Of a stretch of DNA of 64,000 nucleotides, positions 10,340-19,166 are shown piece by piece. Made by a program: the position numbers and the translations under genes. Under the pieces are notes generated by a model that did not search any database, was not told the origin of the DNA, and saw only the letters and a list, made by a program, of their open reading frames with translations. The stretch's first letter is position 1, and each line of letters begins with the position of its first letter. The DNA is from Maribellus sediminis (GTDB lineage Bacteria; Bacteroidota; Bacteroidia; Bacteroidales; Prolixibacteraceae). Where the stretch lies: NCBI RefSeq assembly GCF_011799805.1, contig NZ_WXUB01000002.1, positions 496,001-560,000 of the forward strand, given 5' to 3'.

Positions 10340-10432
10340 ATGGTAAATAGAATTTTAAGAGTGCTTAAAAAGAATACTTCGGGACGATTATGCTTTGGAA
10401 CTTACGAAGGCCTTTCTAGGCTTGATATATAA
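10340..10432 (+). pseudogene. Possible relic of an HTCS sensor (Reg_prop repeat)
   Basis: The plus strand reads a segment ending SGRLCFGTYEGLSRLDI followed by a stop. Two-component regulator propeller repeats of hybrid sensors typically read D-x-x-G-x-L-W-F-G-T-x-x-G-L-S-R-Y-D, so the match is close, with Cys in place of Trp. No rest of a sensor gene is present on either side. HTCS genes usually flank polysaccharide loci, which fits the position. The segment is short, so confidence is limited. Confidence 0.4.
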
Positions 10433-10698
10433 AAAGTGTCTCTTAACTTTAACTGAAGATTGTCGAATGATATCTGGTATAAAATAAATGTTAGCTAAAC
10501 GGTGAAATAGAAATGCAAAACCTCAGTAAGCAACTGATATAGATATACTAAACGAATGGAATTACAATCCCTTAATTCCGTCAGATTCAAAAGTCAAAAA
10601 ACACCATAAAAAGCATTGTAAATGGACCAATCCGGTGAGCTCTCCATTTTTCTAACTGAGAGGTTATCATGCTGCTGCTCAGATTAACTGATGCGAAG

Positions 10699-10736
10699 TC
10701 TAACAAAAGGTAGGGATGTCCCTACCTTTTGTTAGA
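10699..10736. repeat. Perfect 18-bp inverted repeat with 2-base centre
   Basis: The arms TCTAACAAAAGGTAGGGA (10699-10716) and its exact reverse complement (10719-10736) surround TG, and TTTT follows on the plus strand. The hairpin looks like an intrinsic terminator, but it lies between divergent genes where no known transcript ends. It may be an operator, the end of an unannotated RNA, or a small mobile repeat. Confidence 0.7.
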
Positions 10737-10791
10737 TTTTATCCTCATACAAAGTAGGTTTTCACCTGAAGATATTACTGTTTTCAGAATG

Positions 10792-10799
10792 TAATTTTG
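10792..10799 (+). promoter_or_regulatory. Candidate -7 box for the stress-protein/V-ATPase operon
   Basis: TAATTTTG matches the TAnnTTTG consensus 23 bases before the ATG at 10823. No convincing -33 element is seen. If used, it would start a transcript through both stress-like genes and the V-type ATPase genes. Confidence 0.4.
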
Positions 10800-10822
10800 T
10801 ACGAAACAAAACAATTGTGGAA

Positions 10823-11569
10823 ATGAGTGCAAGATTAAATAATCATCCTTCAATCGTAATATTAGCAGATTTTTCAGATGGAAGTTGGCACGCTACTTCT
10901 TTTGCCATGCAATTTCTTTATAAAGAAAAAACACCGATAACAATTTTACAAACCTATCAAAATCCGGGCTGGGGGCACCTAATGATGCGTAAACTTAGCC
11001 ATCACCTCAAAAAAATAACAAAAAACGAATTACGAATTTTAAGAAACAGATTATTAAAACAATTTAAAATTGAAAAGCAGAATATAAATACCCTTTCTAT
11101 TGAAGGCGAACTTAATTCGGTTTTAAATTATAAACCAATAATTAACGAGCAGGATAACCTAGTTTTATCTACACACAACTCTTTTGAGGATTCGTGCAAA
11201 AGACAAAACGGATGTCTGGAAAAAATAATTGAAACCGTTAGGAATCCCCTATTTATTCTGCCCGAAACTTTCGAAGATGAAACTTCAAAAAAAATATTGT
11301 TTGTAGGAAATCCAGAAAAAAAACCTTCGAATCAGCTGTGCAGGCAGCTTCTTGAGTTATGTAAAAAGACACAATCAAAGCTTGAAGTACTCATTGTACT
11401 ACCAATTCAAACTGAAAAAGTACCAGAGGAATTACAAGCATACTATCACAACTACTTTGACGGTATTGATATTTCATTCAATACGGTTCATAGTAAAACA
11501 AAATGTAAGGGAATTAATAATTACCTAAATCGTTCGAACAGAGATTTAATAGTAATTGAAAATGATTAG
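10823..11569 (+). CDS. Divergent universal stress protein (UspA-like)
   Basis: This 248-residue cytoplasmic protein appears to contain two Rossmann-like UspA halves. The first opens with SIVILADFSDGSWHATSFAM and the second with KKILFVGNPEKKPSNQL. The G-x(9)-G-S/T nucleotide motif of ATP-binding Usps is not seen, so nucleotide binding is doubtful. An in-frame GTG at 10817 is an alternative start; the ATG at 10823 is preferred. It lies 36 bases before a second UspA-like gene and probably belongs to the same transcript as the V-type ATPase. The role is unknown; Usps often act in energy or ion stress. Confidence 0.7.
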   Translation: MSARLNNHPSIVILADFSDGSWHATSFAMQFLYKEKTPITILQTYQNPGWGHLMMRKLSHHLKKITKNELRILRNRLLKQFKIEKQNINTLSIEGELNSVLNYKPIINEQDNLVLSTHNSFEDSCKRQNGCLEKIIETVRNPLFILPETFEDETSKKILFVGNPEKKPSNQLCRQLLELCKKTQSKLEVLIVLPIQTEKVPEELQAYYHNYFDGIDISFNTVHSKTKCKGINNYLNRSNRDLIVIEND

Positions 11570-11605
11570 CCCTGCTATAAATGAAATAAGAATAAAACAC
11601 TAGCA

Positions 11606-12475
11606 ATGGAAAGGAAAGAATACAGCATTTTGGCATTAATTCCGCCAAATAAAGAAGGAGAGACAGTTTTAAAAGAAGCGTTGTACCTGCAGCGCACTTT
11701 GGAAGTAAAGCTTGTTGTTTTAAATGTAATAAAAGAGCCTGGTTTTTTTGAGCGAAATTTTCAACCTGAAGAAACAGAAATAGCCATAAAAAATGCCAAA
11801 GATGAGCTTACTAGCTTTGTCAAAAAGGTTATTGGGAATGAAATACCGGACAATGTTCTTCTTTCGGTGCGGGCCGGTGATCCGGTAAATGTTTTATTGG
11901 AAAAATCAAAAACGGATAGTCTTGAATTTCTGTTAGTAGATAAAAGCGGTGGAAATTATCCGGGAGCCTTGGAAAAAGAAGAAATAGATAAACTGGTTAC
12001 GTTGTCGAAATGCCCGGTATTAACCGTAAATAAAGACTTTGGCGTTCCCAATATTAAAAATATTGCCATTCCGATTGATATTACCCAGTCAACCAAGAAA
12101 AGACTGTTATGGGCCACCTTTTTAGCCCAAAAGCACAATGCAAAAATCACTATTTTATCAGCACTTAAGGCAAATATAAACGAAGCTCAAAGCCTGGCTT
12201 TAAAGAATGCAGAAAAAATCCGGTTCTTGCTTGGGGAGCACAATATTGATTGTGATATAAAAATCCTTAAGGCATATGATAAGGAAACACATCAGGTTGT
12301 TTTAAACTATATAACAAAAGAAAAACCTGAGCTGGTAATAATTAGAACACATCAGGAATCAGTATTCTCAAATACCAGCATTGGTAGATTTGCTTCAGAA
12401 ATAGTGCATGGGTGTAAGTTTCCCGTGTTTACTGTCAACTATACCCCAAACCCGGTCGACTCGCTTTTTCTTTAA
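11606..12475 (+). CDS. Tandem-domain universal stress protein
   Basis: The 289-residue protein has two UspA domains. The first runs to about residue 148 (YSILALIPPNKEGETVLKEA, with KCPVLTVNKD closing it). The second starts at about 150 (NIKNIAIPIDITQSTKKRLL) and ends with SIGRFASEIVHGCKFPVFTV, the place where the family carries its phosphate-binding segment. The gap to the V-type ATPase A subunit is only 28 bases, so co-transcription is likely. That arrangement suggests a link to ion or energy homeostasis, which is inference from position only. Confidence 0.82.
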   Translation: MERKEYSILALIPPNKEGETVLKEALYLQRTLEVKLVVLNVIKEPGFFERNFQPEETEIAIKNAKDELTSFVKKVIGNEIPDNVLLSVRAGDPVNVLLEKSKTDSLEFLLVDKSGGNYPGALEKEEIDKLVTLSKCPVLTVNKDFGVPNIKNIAIPIDITQSTKKRLLWATFLAQKHNAKITILSALKANINEAQSLALKNAEKIRFLLGEHNIDCDIKILKAYDKETHQVVLNYITKEKPELVIIRTHQESVFSNTSIGRFASEIVHGCKFPVFTVNYTPNPVDSLFL

Positions 12476-12503
12476 GACATGTAAAAATTATCAGTAATAG
12501 ATT

Positions 12504-14279
12504 ATGATAAAAAATAATAAAACCAGAACAGGCAAACTCATATCCATTCAGGATTCGTTGGTGAAAGCACGATTCTACGGAAATGTGATAATGGGTGAAA
12601 CTGCCAACGTTATAGTAGATGGTAAGTCGTTACAAGCCGAAGTTTTACAGATTGCACCCGACCCCAGGAATTCGGATGCCGGGATTGTGGAAATGCAGGT
12701 GTTTGAAGATTTAACAGGTGCTCAGATTGGCGATCAGGTTGAATTTACAGGCAAGTCCTTATCGGTACTTCTGGGTCCGGGGTTGCTAACCAGTATTTGG
12801 GACGGACTGCAAAATCCCTTATACAAACTGGGCGAACAGAATGCTTACCTGGTGCCCGGCATGAAAGCTCCGGCACTTGATGAAGAAAAATTGTGGGAAT
12901 TTACCCCATCGGTAGCAGTTGGCGACAAAGTAAATGGTGGCGATGCCATCGGTACCGTTCCTGAAGGACGTTTAACTCACAGCATTTTGGTACCTTTTAA
13001 TTTTGGCAAATGCAAGGTGGAAAGCATTATCGAAAAAAGCGAGGTGAATATTACCGAAACCGTTGCTGTTATTTCCGACAGTCAAAACGTAAAACACGAG
13101 TTAAAACTGGCATTCCGATGGGCGGTTAAATCCCCTATTCCGTTCAAGGATCGCGCTATCCCGAGTAAAACAATTTCTACCGGAGTGCGTGTTATCGATT
13201 TACTTGCCCCCGTTAGTTATGGCGGAACGGTTGGAAACCCGGGTCCTTTTGGTGCCGGAAAAACCGTATTGCAACACTCGCTGTGTAAATATGCTTTAGC
13301 TGATATTATTATTATGGCAGCCTGTGGCGAACGTGCCGGAGAGGCTGTTGAGGTGTTTAAAGATTTTGCCGAATTGGAAGATCCGTCAACCGGCGATTCG
13401 CTGATGAACCGTATGTGTATTTTCGGGAATACAAGTTCGATGCCCGTTGCAGCGCGTGAGGCCAGTGTGTTTATTGCACTAACCGTTGGCGAATATTACC
13501 GCTACCAGGGATACAATGTGGTGCTTTTGGCCGACTCAACTTCGCGTTGGGCACAGGCACTTCGTGAGCGAAGTGGCCGCCAGGGAGATATTCCGGGCCC
13601 GGAGGCTTTCCCGATGGATATCCCTGATCAGATTAAAGGAATGTATCAGCGTGCCGGTGCCGATCAGGGCACAGGCGGTTCGCTAACTTTTATCGGAACA
13701 GTTTCGCCTGCAGGTGGTAACTTCCAGGAACCGGTAACGCAGGCAACAATGGATGCAACGGGTGGTTTCTGGGGATTGTCGCAGGACCGTGCCGATGCAA
13801 AAAAATACCCGGCAATCGATCCGCTTTCATACACATCATCGGTGTACGACAGTTTTATTTCGTGGGACGACCGCAATAAAATGCTTCAAACGCTTTACGA
13901 AGCAAATGGTATCGATCAAACCATCAGTACCATTGGTTTGAAAAAGGTTCCGGTGGAGAAATATGTTCTATATCAAAAAGGACTCACTATCGATTTCTGT
14001 GTAATGCAGCAAAACGCTTTCCACAAACTGGATGCGTGTACCCGACCTGAACGCCTGATCGTTATTAACGAGGCCGTTCAGAAACTTATCGATAGTACCA
14101 TCAATTTTGCGCAGGACGACAAGGAAGATGAAGAAGTAAAAGAAATGGTAAAGGCAAAATTTGATGAACTGCGCCAGTGGTGGAAAGACTGGAACTTATC
14201 TGCACAAACCATCGACAAAATGGCCGTTCTTCCACAAAAAGTTGAACAATTTATTTTACAAGAAGAGTACACACTATGA
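12504..14279 (+). CDS. ntpA: V-type ATPase catalytic subunit A
   Basis: This is the catalytic nucleotide-binding subunit of the V1 head, coupling ATP hydrolysis or synthesis to ion movement. The 591 residues show an N-terminal beta barrel, the inserted bulge domain typical of A subunits (ILVPFNFGKCKVESI region) and the Walker A loop GPFGAGKT at about 247-254. VVLLADSTSRWAQALRE and GDIPGPEAFPMDIP follow as further family motifs. The stop overlaps the start of subunit B by ATGA, a sign of translational coupling. It is the first ATPase gene of the operon here, with subunit E placed after B. Assignment is very secure. Confidence 0.98.
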   Translation: MIKNNKTRTGKLISIQDSLVKARFYGNVIMGETANVIVDGKSLQAEVLQIAPDPRNSDAGIVEMQVFEDLTGAQIGDQVEFTGKSLSVLLGPGLLTSIWDGLQNPLYKLGEQNAYLVPGMKAPALDEEKLWEFTPSVAVGDKVNGGDAIGTVPEGRLTHSILVPFNFGKCKVESIIEKSEVNITETVAVISDSQNVKHELKLAFRWAVKSPIPFKDRAIPSKTISTGVRVIDLLAPVSYGGTVGNPGPFGAGKTVLQHSLCKYALADIIIMAACGERAGEAVEVFKDFAELEDPSTGDSLMNRMCIFGNTSSMPVAAREASVFIALTVGEYYRYQGYNVVLLADSTSRWAQALRERSGRQGDIPGPEAFPMDIPDQIKGMYQRAGADQGTGGSLTFIGTVSPAGGNFQEPVTQATMDATGGFWGLSQDRADAKKYPAIDPLSYTSSVYDSFISWDDRNKMLQTLYEANGIDQTISTIGLKKVPVEKYVLYQKGLTIDFCVMQQNAFHKLDACTRPERLIVINEAVQKLIDSTINFAQDDKEDEEVKEMVKAKFDELRQWWKDWNLSAQTIDKMAVLPQKVEQFILQEEYTL

Positions 14280-15580
14280 TACGAAAAGAAATAAACAGAA
14301 TTAGCGAAGTTGGTAAAGCACTGATTTCGGTTGAAGGAAATCCGGGTGTAGCACTCAACCACGTGGTAGAATTGCTGGAGGCCGGAACCAACCAAAGTCT
14401 TTCGTTTGCCAAAGCCATTAATATTACCGAAGACTCAACGCGTTTCCAGGTGTTTAACGGAACGCAGGGTTTAAGCACACAAACAAAAATACGCATGCAC
14501 GAGGTTCCGCTAACTGCAGGTTTCTCGTACAATATGCTGGGCCGTCGTTTCGATGGAATTGGTGATGTGGCCGACGGTGGCCCGGAAATTATTTTCGACA
14601 AATATGTTTCAACGCGTTTAGATACCTTAAATCCAACGGTTCGTTTGGTTCCCAAGCAACCACTGTGGACAGGTATACCGATGATTGATGTATTTAATAC
14701 GCTGGTAAAATCGCAAAAGATTCCAATTTTTGCCGGTCCTACAGAGCCTTACAACCGTTTGCTTTCGCAGATTGCACAGGGTGCACAGGCCGATGTTATT
14801 ATTTTTGCCGGTATTGGTTTGAAATTCGACGAGTACCACTACTTCAAAGAGCAGTTATCGCAATCGGGCAATATCGATAAAACGATCATGTTTACTCACC
14901 TTGCCGGCGACTCGCAGATTAAAGGCCTTATGTTACCTGATGTGGCATTAAGTGTATCGCGCGAATTTGCGGATCAGGGAAAAGACGTGTTGGTACTGCT
15001 AACCGACATGACCAACTGGTCGAACATTTTGCGTAACGTTGCCAACTATCAGGATCAGATTCCTTCGTTGCAGGGTTATCCGGGTTCGTTGTATTCAGAA
15101 CTGGCCAAACGTTACGAGGTAGCTGCCGACATTGAAGGCGCCGGTTCGATAACTATTATCGGGGCAACAACGCTTGAATCGCTTGAAGATCCGGTTCCGG
15201 ATAATACCGGTTATATTACCGAGGGACAGTTTTTCCTTGACAATGGCAAGCTGAAACTGGCACGTTCGCTGTCGCGTTTAAAGCAGCAGGTTAACGACAC
15301 TACCCGAGATGATCACCGTCCTATTATGACGGCAATGGCATCGTTGCTTGCCGATGCTGAAAAAGCATACGAAGCAGCTGAAGTTGGTGCAGCAAACGAT
15401 ACATTCTCGCAAAAACTGCTGCGTTACCGCGAAGATTTTATAGCGAATATGGAAGAACCATTTGGAGAACCCATCGAGCTGGAAGCCGCATTAGACAAAT
15501 GCTGGGATATTTTAAAACGACATTTTGAACCAACCGAAACAGGGTTGAGTAAAAAACTGATCGAGCAATATTGGAACTAA
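14276..15580 (+). CDS. ntpB: V-type ATPase regulatory subunit B
   Basis: This is the non-catalytic nucleotide-binding partner of subunit A in the V1 hexamer. The 434-residue sequence has the expected B-subunit landmarks: FDGIGDVADGGPEI, MIDVFNTLVKSQKIPIF, and FAGPTEPYNRLLSQIA in place of a true Walker A loop. VLLTDMTNWSNILRNVANYQ and YPGSLYSELAKRYE follow. Its start overlaps the end of subunit A, and it is followed after 19 bases by subunit E. Confidence 0.98.
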   Translation: MIRKEINRISEVGKALISVEGNPGVALNHVVELLEAGTNQSLSFAKAINITEDSTRFQVFNGTQGLSTQTKIRMHEVPLTAGFSYNMLGRRFDGIGDVADGGPEIIFDKYVSTRLDTLNPTVRLVPKQPLWTGIPMIDVFNTLVKSQKIPIFAGPTEPYNRLLSQIAQGAQADVIIFAGIGLKFDEYHYFKEQLSQSGNIDKTIMFTHLAGDSQIKGLMLPDVALSVSREFADQGKDVLVLLTDMTNWSNILRNVANYQDQIPSLQGYPGSLYSELAKRYEVAADIEGAGSITIIGATTLESLEDPVPDNTGYITEGQFFLDNGKLKLARSLSRLKQQVNDTTRDDHRPIMTAMASLLADAEKAYEAAEVGAANDTFSQKLLRYREDFIANMEEPFGEPIELEAALDKCWDILKRHFEPTETGLSKKLIEQYWN

Positions 15581-15599
15581 CTACTAATCGGAAAAAGAG

Positions 15600-16205
15600 A
15601 TGACAAAAAATAAAGAAAACCTGGAAGGAATTGTTTCCAAACTAAAAGAGCAGGGTGTTAATGCCGGCGAAGCAGAGAAACAACGCATAATTGAAAATGC
15701 AAAGCAGGAAGCCGAAAAACTGATTGCCGAAGCAAAAGCTACCAGCAAAAAAATTGTTGAAGAAGCTGAGACAAAAGCTGCGCAAGCCGAAAAAAATGCA
15801 GAAAAAGCCATTGCTCAGGCTTCGCGCGATATGGTTGAAGCCACAAAAATAACCATCTTAAACCACCTGAAAAAGGTGTTTGGGAAAGAGTGCAAAACTT
15901 TATTCCGTCAGGAAGAATACCTGCAAGAACTGCTAAAAGTTGTGATCGATTCGATTTCAGGAAAAAAATCGATAAAAGTACCGCCGGAGTTGCACAAAGA
16001 AATGGAAGCATTTTTATTAAAAGAGGCACTTCTGGAAGAGGTAACTTTACAACCACTTTCGGCAAGTAAAGCCAAAATAAAGGTAAAATCGACCGACAAA
16101 GACGGAATCAGTTTCGTAGTAAGCTCAAAAGAAATTGAGAGTGGTTTATTTTCCTTACTCAACAAGGATTTAGTTGACCGAATCATTAAAAGCCAGGAGG
16201 ATTAA
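15600..16205 (+). CDS. ntpE: V-type ATPase peripheral-stalk subunit E
   Basis: This 201-residue protein has a long, Ala/Glu/Lys-rich N-terminal coiled coil (about residues 5-100, including EAEKLIAEAKATSKKIVEEA) and a compact C-terminal domain. That is the plan of the E stalk subunit, which links V1 to subunit I. Sequence is poorly conserved in this family, but coiled-coil architecture, length and operon position agree. No separate partner stalk subunit (G or H) is recognisable in the operon. Confidence 0.85.
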   Translation: MTKNKENLEGIVSKLKEQGVNAGEAEKQRIIENAKQEAEKLIAEAKATSKKIVEEAETKAAQAEKNAEKAIAQASRDMVEATKITILNHLKKVFGKECKTLFRQEEYLQELLKVVIDSISGKKSIKVPPELHKEMEAFLLKEALLEEVTLQPLSASKAKIKVKSTDKDGISFVVSSKEIESGLFSLLNKDLVDRIIKSQED

Positions 16206-16207
16206 AT

Positions 16208-16705
16208 ATGTCAAACATGGTTTATCTTATGACCAGTTTGCCATCGTTGTCCCTGGGAGAGGCACCTCCGATTACAATCGATGAATTTAACGATGACGCA
16301 AAACGCCAGCTGTCTTCACGACATTTTAAGGCGCTGCAATCGGTTGATATTCAGAAATTGGATGCTAAGGTTGGAGTAAAAAGCATTTCCTCGCTTTTAA
16401 ACAGTATTAAGGAAGATCTTTCAGAAGTTAGAACGGCCAAAGCGCAAAACCGTCAGCCGAAGCCGGAACGGATGCCAAATTCGTTGCTGCGCGGAAATCC
16501 CATGGAGCGCGAGAGGAATATCTTGCAGTGGCAATGGGAAGAATTGCAGGACATTGAGGCCGGAAAAACATTCACCCTAACCGAAGTTTTGGTGTACAAA
16601 CTAAAACTTCAGCTGGTGGAAAGATTGTATTCCTTCGATGAAATTAAAGGTGCCGAAGTATTGGCATCGGTGGTAAATCCGGGGAAAAACAAGGAGGGTA
16701 AATAA
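16208..16705 (+). CDS. DUF2764 protein, likely reduced V-type ATPase subunit C
   Basis: The 165-residue protein begins with YLMTSLPSLSLGEAPPITID, typical of DUF2764 proteins found inside Bacteroidota and spirochaete V-type ATPase operons. It is thought to be a shortened counterpart of subunit C/d, the socket joining the central shaft to the membrane ring. It lies between E and D, 2 bases after E and overlapping D by one base. The role is inferred from position and family; no catalytic residues are expected. Confidence 0.75.
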   Translation: MSNMVYLMTSLPSLSLGEAPPITIDEFNDDAKRQLSSRHFKALQSVDIQKLDAKVGVKSISSLLNSIKEDLSEVRTAKAQNRQPKPERMPNSLLRGNPMERERNILQWQWEELQDIEAGKTFTLTEVLVYKLKLQLVERLYSFDEIKGAEVLASVVNPGKNKEGK

Positions 16706-17313
16706 TGGCAGGTATAAAAATAAAATATACAAAAACAGAACGGGCCCGTCAGAAGAAAATTCTGAAGGTTTCGGAAAGGATGCTGCCGTTGTTTGAAGCG
16801 ATGGAAAAATCGTTGATGGCAACGATAAATACCATCGCTGAACGGATTGAGCAAATTCGCGAAGAGATTGAAAAGAACCGAAAGGCAGCAGAACCATGGA
16901 CGGCCGTTATGAGCGACTCGTGGGTAAACATCGATGAATTTATTTCGGTGAATAAAATAGTAACCAAAACCATTGATGTGGCCGGAGTTCGTGTTCAGCA
17001 GTTCGTTAAGGTTGACTTTAACGTAATGCCAATTAACGACAACACCCCTTTGTGGGTTGACGATGCCATTGAACTGATGCAGGTACAATTGCAACTGCTG
17101 GCCGAAATCGAGTGTTTGAAAGAACAAATCGAACTTTTGGAAGAAGAACTGCTGGATGTGCGTGCACGGGTAAAACTGTTCGAAAATCGACGAATTCCGA
17201 ATGCAAAACTGGCCATCCGTAAAATTGGTCAGAAGCTGCAGGACGACGAACGTCTTACAATTGCAACGGCGAAAGTGGTTAAAACAAGCAAACAAAAGGA
17301 GGGCAGCTTATGA
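16705..17313 (+). CDS. ntpD: V-type ATPase central-shaft subunit D
   Basis: The 202-residue protein is mainly two long helical segments (about 1-75 and 130-200) around a short middle region, as expected for the rotor shaft that turns inside the A3B3 head. Family features include the N-terminal KIKYTKTERARQKKILKVSE stretch and the C-terminal RVKLFENRRIPNAKLAIRKI. It is coupled to both neighbours: one shared base with the DUF2764 gene and an ATGA overlap with subunit I. Confidence 0.93.
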   Translation: MAGIKIKYTKTERARQKKILKVSERMLPLFEAMEKSLMATINTIAERIEQIREEIEKNRKAAEPWTAVMSDSWVNIDEFISVNKIVTKTIDVAGVRVQQFVKVDFNVMPINDNTPLWVDDAIELMQVQLQLLAEIECLKEQIELLEEELLDVRARVKLFENRRIPNAKLAIRKIGQKLQDDERLTIATAKVVKTSKQKEGSL

Positions 17314-19145
17314 TAGCAGAAATGAAGAAACTGATGCTGTTTATGCCCGACTCGGCCGATGATATTGATGCCGAGCTTACCGCTTTGGGAGAGCTTGGAG
17401 TGTTACACATTGCGCCTTTGCAACCGGCAAAACACGAATCGATTGAACGTGTTGATGCCCGGATAAAACAGCTCAAAAATGCCATCGAGGTTCTGAATCA
17501 ATACGATAATGAGCAGTATTCCGGCCAAAAAAATGAGGAAATTCCGGATTACTCGAAACTGGAACGGGGAGCGGTTTTTCTGATGGAAAAGGTGCTGGAT
17601 GCTGAAAACCACCGGCTGGAACTGGAAAATATTAAACTCAACCTAACCAGCGACATAAGGTGGTTCGAGAATTGGGGAAATATTACCCTAAAGGATATTA
17701 AAGACCTCAACGATAAAGGAATTTGGATAAAAACCTATCTGCTTGACGACAAGGACTTAAAAAAAGTATCCGATCGTGATGACATACAGGTTGGTGGCAA
17801 ATTCTCGGATCTGAACCAGGTTATTTTATTAACCAAGGATGCCAGCGAACGGTTGCTGGATATGGAAGCACTACCTTTTCCGCAGAACGAGTATGAAAAT
17901 GCAAAAGAATTATTAGCTGCAACCATTAAGGACCTGGAAAGTAACAAGGAGTTTTTACTTCAGTTACACGCCCAGAAAGCCGTGCTGAAAGACGGATTAA
18001 AAGAACGCTTGCGTCGTTTTGATGTTCGGAATGTGCAGTTTGGAGGTTTGGCTGTGGATAAACACGTTCGTTTCTGGAAAGGTTTTATTCCGCTGGAACA
18101 CGTTGACGAATTTATTGAAACAGCAGAAAAACGTCATTGGGGTTATGTGATAGAGGATCCTTTACCGGAAGAAGAGGAAGAGGTCCCTACCCTTGTGCGA
18201 ACGCCAAAATGGGCACAACGCATTCAGCCGGTTATGGATTTTATGGGTCTGGTTCCGGGCTACAAGGAAATGGATGTTTCCCGGGTATTTATGGTATTCT
18301 TTACCTTTTTTACCGGAATTTTGGTAGGAGACGCCGGCTACGGTCTGGTATTCTTGCTGATCACCTTTTTGGCCCACCGGAAGAAAAAATTCGCCAAACA
18401 GATTGAGTTTGGTCTGATCTATACACTTTCGGTGTCGATTATGTTTTGGGGTGTGTTAACCGGAACCTATTTCGGATCGGAAGCAATTGCCGAACTACCG
18501 GTGCTGCGCAGCTTAAAAATTGACGCACTGGCCAGCTTTGGTGGCGACAACCTGATTATACAAAAAATCATGTTCCTGATTGGTGCAGTTCACCTTACGG
18601 TTGGACACCTTCAGGTCGCATGGAAATTTAATAACAGCGTAAGGGCCATTGCACAATTCGGCTGGATAGCTATTATCTGGGGCTTATACCTTATTGTAAA
18701 CCAAATGGTACTGGGCATTGAAGCTCCGGGCTTAATGGTTTGGCTGTTTATTGGTGGCGCAGTGCTTGTGGCTTTGTTCTCAAAACCGGGAACAAGCTTC
18801 TTTAAAGGCATGCTTTCATCCATCGGTAATTTACCACTCAGCATCATCAACGGTTTTTCCGACATTATCTCGTACATCCGGCTTTATGCAGTTGGTCTGT
18901 CAACTGTATTAATGGCAGCAAGTTTTAACCAAATGGCTATTGGCGATGGTATAACAACCGTGGCTTCCGGAATTGGTGCTGTGTTGGTATTAATTCTCGG
19001 ACACGGATTAAATATGATTCTGGCGGCAATGGCAGTGCTGGTTCATGGCGTACGCTTAAACATGCTCGAATACGCCGGGCACGCCGAAGTTGAGTTTTCA
19101 GGAAATGAATATAAACCCTTCAATTTGAAGGACAACAAACAATAA
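17310..19145 (+). CDS. ntpI: V-type ATPase membrane stator subunit I (a)
   Basis: This 611-residue subunit forms the ion half-channels and ties the stalk to the membrane. The N-terminal half (to about 320) is cytoplasmic and partly coiled coil. The C-terminal half has about seven membrane spans, starting near VFMVFFTFFTGILVGDAGYG. The essential stator arginine is visible in SYIRLYAVGLS, at Arg524, where it would face the carboxylate of subunit K. Length and topology match the family. It is followed after 21 bases by subunit K. Confidence 0.96.
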   Translation: MIAEMKKLMLFMPDSADDIDAELTALGELGVLHIAPLQPAKHESIERVDARIKQLKNAIEVLNQYDNEQYSGQKNEEIPDYSKLERGAVFLMEKVLDAENHRLELENIKLNLTSDIRWFENWGNITLKDIKDLNDKGIWIKTYLLDDKDLKKVSDRDDIQVGGKFSDLNQVILLTKDASERLLDMEALPFPQNEYENAKELLAATIKDLESNKEFLLQLHAQKAVLKDGLKERLRRFDVRNVQFGGLAVDKHVRFWKGFIPLEHVDEFIETAEKRHWGYVIEDPLPEEEEEVPTLVRTPKWAQRIQPVMDFMGLVPGYKEMDVSRVFMVFFTFFTGILVGDAGYGLVFLLITFLAHRKKKFAKQIEFGLIYTLSVSIMFWGVLTGTYFGSEAIAELPVLRSLKIDALASFGGDNLIIQKIMFLIGAVHLTVGHLQVAWKFNNSVRAIAQFGWIAIIWGLYLIVNQMVLGIEAPGLMVWLFIGGAVLVALFSKPGTSFFKGMLSSIGNLPLSIINGFSDIISYIRLYAVGLSTVLMAASFNQMAIGDGITTVASGIGAVLVLILGHGLNMILAAMAVLVHGVRLNMLEYAGHAEVEFSGNEYKPFNLKDNKQ

Positions 19146-19166
19146 AATTTTTAAAATAGTATAAAA

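Larger units (their letters stand above)
10169..10822. other. Long divergent intergenic region
   Basis: About 650 bases separate the divergent sulfatase-rhamnosidase and stress-protein genes. It holds a short Reg_prop-like remnant (10340-10432), a perfect hairpin (10699-10736) and a candidate promoter (10792-10799), each listed separately. No complete gene was found in the rest. Confidence 0.6.

Noticed and set aside
16609-17295. 228-codon antisense frame across the subunit D gene
   Set aside because: Shadow of the well-supported V-type ATPase subunit genes on the plus strand.
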